This document shows positions 8,985 to 16,533 of a stretch of DNA of 64,000 nt, piece after piece; position 1 is the stretch's first letter, and every line of letters starts with the position of its first letter. The notes under the pieces were generated by a model. It was given only the letters and a program-made list of their open reading frames with translations. It was not told where the DNA came from and ran no database searches. The stretch spans positions 232,222 to 296,221 of the forward strand of contig NZ_CP067170.1 of the NCBI RefSeq assembly GCF_028553885.1, in the 5' to 3' direction. The translations under genes were made by a program, and so were the position numbers. The DNA comes from Paracoccus aestuarii (GTDB taxonomy: Bacteria > Pseudomonadota > Alphaproteobacteria > Rhodobacterales > Rhodobacteraceae).

Positions 8985-9863
8985 TCAGTCGGCGGCCTCC
9001 ACCGCGGCGCGGGTCACCGCGCGGCCGATCTTCTCGTTGCGGTCGGGGTCGTGGCAGATGGCGAATTCCAGATCGGGCAGCCGCGCCTCGGGGCGGACGG
9101 CGATCTCCTCCAGCCCGGCATGGGGCCAGGACCGCACGATGTCATGGGGGATGGTGCCGATGCCGAATCCCTGGCTGACCAGATGCAGCGCGGTGGCCAG
9201 CGAGGCCGAGCCATGCACCGCCACCGGCATCCGCCGCCCCGATGACAGCAGCTGCACGACCTGCCGATGCGGGATGGTGCGTTTGGGAAAGGACACGATC
9301 GGCAGGCCCGCCAGCACGTCGATCCCGGCGGGCTGGGGCACGGCGAAATGGGCGGGCGACCCGAACCAGCCCAGGCTCACCGGCGGCAGGGGCGTCATCG
9401 CGATCCCGCGCGGGGCCTGGTCGCGCAGCATGATCGCCACGTCCAGCCCGTCCTGCGCCAGCAGCATCCCCATCTGTTCGGACGTCTCGACCGAGATCTC
9501 GAAGCGCAGTTCCGGGTGGCGGGCGCGCAGCGCGGTCAGCATGCGCGGCAGGACGGTATGGGTCATCGTCTCGGCCACGCCGAGGCGGACGACCCCCGCC
9601 ATGACGTTCTGGGTCAGCTCCTCCAGGATGCGGTCGCGTTGCGCGACCAGCAGCTCGGCCTCGTCGCACAGGCGCCGCCCTTCGGCGGTCAGGCGCACGC
9701 CGCGCCCGTCGCGTTCGAAGATGGCGATCTTCATGCGATCCTCCAGATGCCGCACCCGGCGCGAGATCGCCGATTGCGCAAGCCCCAGCCCGTCGGATGC
9801 GGCGCGAAAGCCGCCATGGCGCACGATGGCGCGGATGATCTCGATGTCGCGAAAGCCGAACAT
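8985..9863 (-). CDS. LysR family transcriptional regulator
   Basis: About 292 residues: an N-terminal winged HTH (residues 1-60, with [24 protein letters not shown] as recognition helix) and a C-terminal LysR substrate-binding domain beginning about residue 90. I start at MFGFRD (9863) because LysR proteins normally begin within a few residues of this motif. It lies about 95 bases upstream of, and on the same strand as, the DUF1445/TRAP/DUF2848/amidase operon, its most likely target. Same-strand placement differs from the usual divergent LysR arrangement. Confidence 0.88.
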   Translation of the reverse strand: MFGFRDIEIIRAIVRHGGFRAASDGLGLAQSAISRRVRHLEDRMKIAIFERDGRGVRLTAEGRRLCDEAELLVAQRDRILEELTQNVMAGVVRLGVAETMTHTVLPRMLTALRARHPELRFEISVETSEQMGMLLAQDGLDVAIMLRDQAPRGIAMTPLPPVSLGWFGSPAHFAVPQPAGIDVLAGLPIVSFPKRTIPHRQVVQLLSSGRRMPVAVHGSASLATALHLVSQGFGIGTIPHDIVRSWPHAGLEEIAVRPEARLPDLEFAICHDPDRNEKIGRAVTRAAVEAAD

Positions 9864-9911
9864 GGGGGCGATCTGGCCGGGACCGCGCCCCGGCGTCAAG
9901 CGCCCGCGGCG

Positions 9912-10385
9912 TCAGAACTCCGGCTCCAGCGCGGTTTTCAGCATGGTGCGGGCGCGGTTCACGCGGCTCTTGATCGTGCCGATGTCGCAATCGAGGATCT
10001 GGGCCGCGCGGATATAGGTCTCGCCCAGGACCGAGACCAGCACGATCGCCTCGCGGTAATGCAGGGGGATGGCGCCGATCTGGCGCCACAGCTCCATATG
10101 GCGCAAGTGCCATTCCTGGTCGGGCTGGGTCACCGGCCCGCCCGAGACGCAATCCGCATCCCCCGTGCGTTCGCGCGCGGCCTTGCGGATGTTGGTATAG
10201 AAGCGGTTGCGCATGATGGTGAACAGCCAAGCCCGCATATGCGTGCCCGCGCGATACTTGTCGGCATGTTCGATGGCGCGCAGCAGGGTCTCCTGGACCA
10301 GGTCGTCGGCATCCAGCGCCCCCTTGCACAGGGACCGCGCATAGGCGCGCATCGCCGGGATGTGGGAAAGAACGTCATCTGACAT
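9912..10385 (-). CDS. ECF RNA polymerase sigma factor, EcfG-like (ECF15 type)
   Basis: About 157 residues with sigma region 2 (DADDLVQETLLRAIEHADKYRAGTHMRAWLF) and region 4 (YREAIVLVSVLGETYIRAAQIL, then GTIKSRVNRAR). The GTHMRAWLFTIMRN segment resembles the alphaproteobacterial general-stress sigma EcfG. The start is uncertain: in-frame ATGs exist at 10385, 10400 and 10418, and none has a strong ribosome site. A 51-residue NepR-like ORF lies divergently about 240 bases away. No PhyR gene is in the window. Confidence 0.85.
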   Translation of the reverse strand: MSDDVLSHIPAMRAYARSLCKGALDADDLVQETLLRAIEHADKYRAGTHMRAWLFTIMRNRFYTNIRKAARERTGDADCVSGGPVTQPDQEWHLRHMELWRQIGAIPLHYREAIVLVSVLGETYIRAAQILDCDIGTIKSRVNRARTMLKTALEPEF

Positions 10386-10624
10386 GTCCGGCGATTTCAT
10401 CCGATATGTGTGCGCCATATCGAACCAATGCGTTCGCACGCGGCCCGGTTCCGGGCAGGGCGGGAAACGGCGGAACTTTGCCGCGACCATTGCGCGCCAT
10501 TAAACGAATGTGAACTGCGGCGGCGGCGCGCCCATGCTAGCACTGGGGTCAGGCCGGGGCCATCCCGGCCATTTCAAGGACGGGCCAGCCATATTCATGG
10601 CCCCACCCCATTCACGAGGTTCCG

Positions 10625-10780
10625 ATGACCCAGACCCAACCGCCCCCCGACCCCCTGGAGGAGGAGGTGCGCGGCCTGCTGGAACGGATGGAGGCCGCCC
10701 CCGTCCCCGCCCATCTGCAGGATCTGGCCCGACGGCTGGAGGCCGCGCTGGCCGCAGGCCGCGCGCGGCGGGACGACTGA
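10625..10780 (+). CDS. Small ORF, possible NepR-like anti-sigma factor
   Basis: A 51-residue protein (MTQTQPPPDPLEEEV...) preceded by GAGG five bases before the ATG. It is predicted to be largely helical; the segment around VPAHLQDLARRLEAAL resembles the NepR consensus, in which a VPxRFxxLLxxLD-like helix clamps EcfG. NepR proteins are of this size and are normally encoded next to ecfG, and here an EcfG-like gene is divergent. The first helix is poorly conserved by eye, so the assignment is tentative. Confidence 0.4.
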   Translation: MTQTQPPPDPLEEEVRGLLERMEAAPVPAHLQDLARRLEAALAAGRARRDD

Positions 10781-10787
10781 TCCCGGC

Positions 10788-11234
10788 TCACTCGGCCACG
10801 GCGGCGTCGGTCAGCCCGTCCAGGGCGGCGCCGATGCGGTCCAGCACCGCATCCTCGCCGGCCAGGTCATGGCGCTCGGCCAGCACGGCGGGCGACAGGT
10901 ATCCGACGGTCGTCTCCTCGCCCTCCTGCCAGATCAGGACGCGCAGCGGCAGGTCGATCGCCGCGCGCGGGTCGCGCAGCATCAGCGGCGTGCCCAGCTG
11001 GGGATTGCCCAGGATCATCACCGTGGCGGGCGGCATCTCCAGCCCGGCCTCGCGGGCGGCGGCGGCATGGTCGATGCGGGCGACCAAGGTGGCGGGGCTG
11101 GCCTCGATGGCGGCCTCCAGCCGGTCGGCGGTGGTGGCGGCGTCATGGGGGCTGGGCTTGGTGATCCAGTCATCGGCCCAGGCCGTCCCGGCGCCGGCGG
11201 CAAGACAGATCACGGTGGCTGCGGCGCGGATCAT
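10788..11234 (-). CDS. DUF302 domain protein, exported
   Basis: A 148-residue protein with signal peptide (MIRAAATVICLAAGAGTAWA) and one DUF302 domain: DRLEAAIEAS, then LVARIDHAAAAREAGLEMPPATVMILGNPQLGTPLM, then LPLRVLIWQE. DUF302 proteins are periplasmic or cytosolic proteins of unknown function, often near redox or metal genes. A GAAGGGACG ribosome site precedes the ATG. It is divergent from the FAD oxidoreductase and convergent with the NepR-like ORF. Confidence 0.82.
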   Translation of the reverse strand: MIRAAATVICLAAGAGTAWADDWITKPSPHDAATTADRLEAAIEASPATLVARIDHAAAAREAGLEMPPATVMILGNPQLGTPLMLRDPRAAIDLPLRVLIWQEGEETTVGYLSPAVLAERHDLAGEDAVLDRIGAALDGLTDAAVAE

Positions 11235-11342
11235 GGCATCGTCCCTTCGGTTGCATGTCGCGACCCCAAGCCCCGGAACCGGCCGGGGTTCCATCGCCCC
11301 CGCCCGCGCCCTATGCAGGACCGGCGATGACGAGGACCTGCG

Positions 11343-12404
11343 ATGAGCGCGACGATCCTGCTGCTGGGGGCGGGCCATGCCAATCTGCTGGCGGCGGGGC
11401 CGCTGCGCGCGGCCCTGCCCGGGGCGCGGATCACCTTGGTCGATGCGGCGCCGGTCGCGACCTATTCGGGGATGTTTCCCGGCATGATCGCAGGCCGCTA
11501 TGCCGCCGACGCGCCCCAGATCCCGCTGGCCGATTTCGCCGCGCGCCACGGGATCGGGTTCCGCCAGGCGCGCATCACGGGGATCGACGCCCCCGCCCGC
11601 CGCGCGATGCTGGCGGACGGCACCGCCCTGCCCCATGACCTGGCCGCACTGGATATCGGCAGCCATACCGCCATGCCCGAGATCCCGGGCTTTGCCGATC
11701 ACGCCGTGCCGGTCAAGCCGATGGCGGCATTCGCCGCCCGGCTGCGCAACGGCGCGCCCGGCCCTGCCGCCGTGATCGGCGCGGGCGTGGCGGGGTCCGA
11801 GATCGCCCTGGCCCTGCGCCGCAGCCGCCCCGTCACCCTGATCGAGGCCGGCCCGCGCATCGCCCCGGGTCTGGGCGCGCGGGCTGCCGCCGCGCTGCGC
11901 CGCGCGCTGGATCGGGCGGGGGTGACGGTTCTGACCGATGCGCGCCCGGCCCGGATCACCGCCGATGCCGTGATCCTGGATGACGGGCGGCGGATCGCCA
12001 GCGCGCTGACGGTGGGCTGCGCGGGGGCGCGGGCGCAGGACTGGCTGGCGCGCGACCTGCCGGTGGATCGGGCGGGCTTCGTGCGCGTCGGTCCCACCCT
12101 GCAGGTCGAGGGCCATCCGCATCTGCTGGCTGCGGGCGACTGCGCCGCGATGACCCATGCGCCGCGCCCCAAGGCCGGGGTCTTTGCCGTGCGCCAGGCC
12201 CCCGACCTGGTGCGCAACCTGGTGGCGCTGCACCAGGGCGGGGCGGCCCTGCGGCACAGCCCGCAGCGCGATTACCTCAAGATCATCTCGCTGGCCGACG
12301 GGCAGGGCCTTGCGGAATGGCACGGGCTGACCCTGCAGGGCCGCTGGCTGTGGCGGCTGAAGGACCGGATCGACCGCCGCTTCATGGCGGGGCTGCGGCG
12401 CTGA
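11343..12404 (+). CDS. FAD-dependent pyridine nucleotide-disulfide oxidoreductase, SelD-associated type
   Basis: A 353-residue flavoprotein: LLLGAGHANLL at the N-terminus binds FAD; PAAVIGAGVAGSEIALAL at about residue 143 is the NAD(P)H Rossmann motif; HLLAAGDCAAM is the second FAD contact. The segment TYSGMFPGMIAGRY is characteristic of the subfamily that is often fused to, or lies beside, selenophosphate synthetase (SelD) and is related to NDH-2. There is no redox-active Cys pair and no SelD here. Function is unknown; it may be a membrane-associated NADH dehydrogenase. Confidence 0.82.
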   Translation: MSATILLLGAGHANLLAAGPLRAALPGARITLVDAAPVATYSGMFPGMIAGRYAADAPQIPLADFAARHGIGFRQARITGIDAPARRAMLADGTALPHDLAALDIGSHTAMPEIPGFADHAVPVKPMAAFAARLRNGAPGPAAVIGAGVAGSEIALALRRSRPVTLIEAGPRIAPGLGARAAAALRRALDRAGVTVLTDARPARITADAVILDDGRRIASALTVGCAGARAQDWLARDLPVDRAGFVRVGPTLQVEGHPHLLAAGDCAAMTHAPRPKAGVFAVRQAPDLVRNLVALHQGGAALRHSPQRDYLKIISLADGQGLAEWHGLTLQGRWLWRLKDRIDRRFMAGLRR

Positions 12405-12410
12405 ACCCCG

Positions 12411-13046
12411 TCAGCCAAGCGCCAGGACAGGCCCGCCCGCGGCGCGGGCATCCTCGGCATCATGGGTGACCAGCAGCGCGGGGATGCACGCCGCCGCGAC
12501 CGCGTCGAAGGTGAACCGGCGCACCCGCGCCCGCCGGTCCGGGTCCAGCCCGGAGAACGGCTCGTCCAGCAGCACGGCGCGCGGCCGCGCCAGCAGCGTG
12601 CGCATCAACGCGACCCGCGCCCGCTGGCCGCCCGACAGGGTGGCCGGGTCGCGCGTCCCCATCCCCTGCAGGCCAGCGTGGTCCAGCGCCTCGGCCACGG
12701 CGGCACGGCGCGCGGCCCGGCCCCGGACCGCCGGCGACAGGCCGAAGGCCAGGTTGTCGGCCACCGACAGATGCGGAAACAGCAGCGCATCCTGGAACAT
12801 GATCCCGATGCCGCGCCGTTCCGCGGGCAAGGACAGCATGCAGCGCCCGTCCAGCAGGACCCGGCCCCGCACGGTGAAATCCGCACCCAGATGCCCGCCG
12901 ATCGCCGCCAGCAGGGTGGATTTGCCGATGCCCGAGGGTCCGGTGACGCTGGTCACGGTGCCGGGCGCCACCGCCAGCCCCAAGGGCGCGAACAAGGGCG
13001 ATGCCCCCCGGGGGGCCACGGTCAGGTCGATCAGGGTCAGGGTCAT
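12411..13046 (-). CDS. ABC transporter ATP-binding protein, YnjD/ThiQ-like
   Basis: A 211-residue ATPase with Walker A GPSGIGKST at about 38-46, signature LSGGQRARVALMR and Walker B AVLLDEPFSGLD. Last gene of the operon; its ATG overlaps the permease stop (ATGA). The YnjB/YnjC/YnjD family is related to thiamine and sulfate/iron-type importers, but its substrate is not established. Confidence 0.88.
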   Translation of the reverse strand: MTLTLIDLTVAPRGASPLFAPLGLAVAPGTVTSVTGPSGIGKSTLLAAIGGHLGADFTVRGRVLLDGRCMLSLPAERRGIGIMFQDALLFPHLSVADNLAFGLSPAVRGRAARRAAVAEALDHAGLQGMGTRDPATLSGGQRARVALMRTLLARPRAVLLDEPFSGLDPDRRARVRRFTFDAVAAACIPALLVTHDAEDARAAGGPVLALG

Positions 13047-14726
13047 GCGGCTCCTTTCAATGCGCGGCGATGGCGATGGGCCCAGGCCGGCAGGGCCAGC
13101 GCGGCCAGAAACACCCCCCAAGGCAGCGCCGCCTGCAAAACGGCATGGACCGCAGCCACCCGCCGGTCCGATCCCGATGACAGGGCCACGGCCTCGGTCG
13201 TCAGGGTGGCGATGCGGCCGCCGCCCAGAAACAACGTCGGCAGGTATTGCGCGACCGACACGGCGAATCCCACCGCCGCCGCCGTGGCGACCGGCGCCAT
13301 CAGCACCGGCAGCTTGACCCGCCACAGCCGCCGCCACGGCCCCGCGCCAAGGGCGGCGGCGCTGCGGTCCAGCCGCGGGTCCAGCGCCGCCCAAGGCCCG
13401 GCCAGCGCGATCATCACATAGGGAAAGACGAACAGCCAATGCCCCCAGATCACCGCCGCCAGGGGGCCGATCGGCGCATGGATCATCATCCCCGCCAGCC
13501 CGATCAGAAAGGACAGCTGCGGCAGCAGCAGCGGCACATGGATCACCGCGCGCAGCCAGCCGCCCTGGCCGCGCCGCCCCACCCTGTCGCCGCTGTCCAG
13601 CCACGCGACCGCCGTGACCAGCGCCAGCCCGGTTGACACCGCCGCGATCAGCAGCGTCTGCCCCACCGCCCCCGACCAGCGCCCGACATCGCGCCAGGCG
13701 CGCAGCGACAGCGATTGGGGCCAGGGATCGGGCCAGCGCCAGGCAAAGCTGACCGACCACAGCGCCAGCCCGGCCATGCCGATGGCGGCCAGCGCCACGA
13801 CCAGCCCCGCCGCGGCGACCGGCAGCGCGGCTAAGCCGGTCCGCCCCCGCCACGCGCCGCCCGCCGCGCAGGACCACCCGGCCCAAGGCCCCCGCCCCCG
13901 CGCCGCGGCCAGCGTCACCCCGAAGGCCCCCGCCACCAGCGCCAGCTGCAACAGCCCCCGCCGATGCCGGCAGGATCGCGCGCAGGTCCGGGTCCGACAG
14001 CATCCGCGCCACCATCACCGCCAGGGTCGGCGGGTTCGACGGCCCCAGGATCAGCGCCATGTCCACCACCGACAGCGAAAAGGCCAGCACCACCAGCACC
14101 GGCAGCCGGATCAGCGGCCAGAGCTGCGGCACGATCAGCCACAGCCAGCAGGCCAGCCGCCCATAGCCCAAGGCCCGGCCCGCGGCCAGGCTGCGCTGCA
14201 GCGGGATCTGGGTCAGCGCGCCCATCAGAATCAGGGTCAGGAAGGGCAGCTCCTTGACGGTCAGCCCCAGGATCAGCGCCAGGCCCCAGGGATCGCCCAC
14301 CGTGGCGATGTCGGGCGGGCGCGCCCAACCCATCAGCGGCGCCAGCCCCCGCGCCAGCCAGCCCGACGGCGCCAGCACGAAGGCCAGCCCGATCGCCACC
14401 GCCGCATGGGGCGCGGCCAGCAGGGGCGCCAGCACCGCCCGCACCGGCCCGAGCCGCCCCTGCAGCGCCGCCACCGCGCCCAAGGCCAGGACCAGCGACA
14501 GCCCCGTCGCGGCCATCCCGGTCCAGACCGACAGCGCCGCCGCCCGTCCCAGCCCCGGCATGGCCAGCAGCTGGCGCCACGGGCCCAGATCGGGGCCGGT
14601 GGCGCCCAAGGCCGGGAAATGCCCGAACCCCGCGCGCAGGCTGTGACCCAGCCCCAAGGCCACCGGCAGGACCAGACCCGCCAGGATCACCGCCCCCGCA
14701 GCGGCGCGCAGGATCCGGGCCGTCAT
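13043..14726 (-). pseudogene. YnjC-like two-domain ABC permease, interrupted by a single frameshift
   Basis: Two ORFs together make one ~560-residue permease. The first frame starts at 14726 (MTARILRAAAG...) and gives the first membrane domain with LILGLTVKELPFLTLILMG as the EAA-like loop; the second frame (down to 13043) gives the second domain. They meet at a run of five C (13955-13959 on the plus strand), where four would restore the frame: ...ILPASAG then LLQLALVAGAF... YnjC/ThiP-type permeases are double-length, as here after correction. ATGA-type overlaps with the genes on both sides remain intact, which favours a sequencing indel over long-standing decay. Confidence 0.8.
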
Positions 14727-15913
14727 CACCGGGTGTAACGGGCCTGCCATTCGGCGGTCAGCCGGGTCATCCAGCCGGCATGCGGCTCGGGCAGGACGGG
14801 GCCCAGATCCTCCAGCGCGGGCAGGGCGGGATCGGTGGGCAGCGCGGCAAAGGCCGCCCGCGCATCCGCATCCAGCAGCCCCGGATCCAGGACCGAGAAC
14901 GACCCCAGCACGTCGATATTCTGCATATGCGCCTGAACCTCCGGGTCCAGCAGCATGTCGGCCACCACCTTGGCGCCCGCCCGGTGGGCGGCGTTGTAGG
15001 GGATGGCCACGAAGCTGACATTGCCGATGCTGCCGGCCTCGGGGACATGGACGCGCACCGTCTCGGGCAGCAGCCCGTCGCGGATCGCCGCCGCCGCCGA
15101 TGCCGGGTCGAAGGACATGGTCACGTCGATCTCGGCATCGTTCAGAAGCTGCTGCTGGACGGACTGGTTCTCGGGAAAGGCCTGCCCGCCGCGCCACAGA
15201 TGCGGGCGCAGCGCGTCATACCAGTCCCAGAGCGGCGCCGAGGCCGCCTCGAATGCCGCATCCGTCGGCTCCTGTGTCAGGTCGGCATCCGCCGGGGCCA
15301 GCTCTACCAAGGCCTGTTTCAGGAAGGTCGCGCCCATGAAGTTCGACGGGTCGGGATGGGTGATCCGCCCCGGATGGGCCGCCGCCCAATCGACCCAGGT
15401 CTCCATCCGGGGCGGGGGCGCATCGATCCGCGCCGCGTCATAGTTGAAGACGAACTTGGCCAGCCGCCACGGGCTCTCCATCCTTTCGACGGGGGTGGTG
15501 AAATCGACGCTGTTGGCCGATTGCGGCGACAGGTCCAGATAGCGGGCATTGGGCAGATCCGCCACGAAGGGGCCGTGCAGCAGGTCCTGGTCCTTCATGG
15601 CCAGGAAATTCGGGCCGTTGATCCAGATCAGGTCGACCTGGCCGCCCTCGTCCCGCCCGGCGGTCTTTTCGGCCAGGACGCGGGCGACGGCCTCGGCCGT
15701 GTCGGACAGCTTGACATGGCTCAGGGCCACGCCGTGGCGGTCCTGCAGCATGTCGCCCACCCAGGCCAGAAAGGCGTTGGTGCGTTCGTCCCCGCCCCAG
15801 GCATGCATGTAGACGGTCTGGCCCCGCGCCTCGTCCAGCACATCCTGCCAGTCATCGGCCAGGGCGGGACCCGCGGCCAGGATCAGGGCGGCGGCGGACA
15901 TCATGGTCTTCAT
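14726..15913 (-). CDS. YnjB-like ABC transporter substrate-binding protein
   Basis: A 395-residue periplasmic protein with signal peptide ending at PALA. Family blocks include YMHAWGGDERTNAFLAWV, VDLIWINGPNFLAMK and SIGNVSFVAIPYNA. This is the YnjB group of solute-binding proteins, distantly related to thiamine and polyamine binders. A GGAGAG ribosome site precedes the ATG at 15913, which overlaps the phosphatidyltransferase stop (ATGA). Ligand unknown; repeated Trp and acidic residues would suit a cationic organic ligand, but that is inference. Confidence 0.85.
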   Translation of the reverse strand: MKTMMSAAALILAAGPALADDWQDVLDEARGQTVYMHAWGGDERTNAFLAWVGDMLQDRHGVALSHVKLSDTAEAVARVLAEKTAGRDEGGQVDLIWINGPNFLAMKDQDLLHGPFVADLPNARYLDLSPQSANSVDFTTPVERMESPWRLAKFVFNYDAARIDAPPPRMETWVDWAAAHPGRITHPDPSNFMGATFLKQALVELAPADADLTQEPTDAAFEAASAPLWDWYDALRPHLWRGGQAFPENQSVQQQLLNDAEIDVTMSFDPASAAAAIRDGLLPETVRVHVPEAGSIGNVSFVAIPYNAAHRAGAKVVADMLLDPEVQAHMQNIDVLGSFSVLDPGLLDADARAAFAALPTDPALPALEDLGPVLPEPHAGWMTRLTAEWQARYTR

Positions 15914-16533
15914 CGTCTCTCCTCTCGGGTGTCGAAGGCGGTCCATCCCATGCGCCAGCGCAGGACGGTCGTCACCGCGCAGGCGGCGGCGAAGATCCAG
16001 GCCAGGACGGGAAACAGGTCGGGCCAGAGGCACATCAGCACGAAGACGGCGATGGTCTCGAACCCCTCGGTCAGCCCGCCCAGGTAATAGATGCCCTTCT
16101 GGGGAAAGGCCTGGGCGGTGCGGCCGCGCTTGGCGGCGATGGCGGCAAAGGCCAGAAAGGACGACCCCGTGCCCACGAAGGCCGCGATCAGCACCGCCGC
16201 GGGCAGGGCGTTGGCCACGGGGTCATGCAGCGCAAAGCCCACCGGCACCAGCGCGTAGAAGACGAAATCCAGCGCGATGTCCAGAAAGGCGCCCCGGTCG
16301 GTCGGCCCGGTGATCCGCGCCACCGCCCCGTCCAGCCCGTCCATCGCCCGGTTGGCCAGCATCAGGACCAGCGCCGCCCAGAACCAGCCCAGGGCCAGCG
16401 ACGCGACCGCCCCCAGGCCCAGGGCGAAGCCCGCCACGCTGATCGCATCCGCGCCGATGCCGCGATCGGCCAGGCGGCGGGCCAGGGGCCGCATCGCGGC
16501 GCGCTGCAGGGGCAGCAGATAGGCGTCGATCAT
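15910..16533 (-). CDS. CDP-alcohol phosphatidyltransferase family membrane protein (YnjF-like)
   Basis: A 207-residue protein with about six membrane helices. The catalytic signature is at about residue 65: DGxxGAVAR followed by GAFLDIALD, giving DG-x2-AR-...-G-x3-D-x3-D. Between AR and G there are seven residues rather than the usual eight. Family enzymes transfer a phosphatidyl group from CDP-diacylglycerol to an alcohol acceptor. E. coli ynjF, of the same family, is the last gene of the ydjXYZ-ynjABCDEF locus, so this placement is conserved context. The acceptor is unknown. Confidence 0.85.
   Translation of the reverse strand: MIDAYLLPLQRAAMRPLARRLADRGIGADAISVAGFALGLGAVASLALGWFWAALVLMLANRAMDGLDGAVARITGPTDRGAFLDIALDFVFYALVPVGFALHDPVANALPAAVLIAAFVGTGSSFLAFAAIAAKRGRTAQAFPQKGIYYLGGLTEGFETIAVFVLMCLWPDLFPVLAWIFAAACAVTTVLRWRMGWTAFDTREERR

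Noticed and set aside
10400..10500. EcfG-type promoter (GGAAC-N16/17-CGTT) upstream of the sigma gene
   Set aside because: GGAAC is present on both strands here, but no CGTT lies at the right spacing; closest is CGCATT at 15. Not strong enough to call.
12411..15197. A 928-codon open frame joining permease and ATPase
   Set aside because: Its middle is an out-of-frame shadow created by the ynjC frameshift. Real coding switches frame at 13955-13959 and the ATPase starts at 13046.
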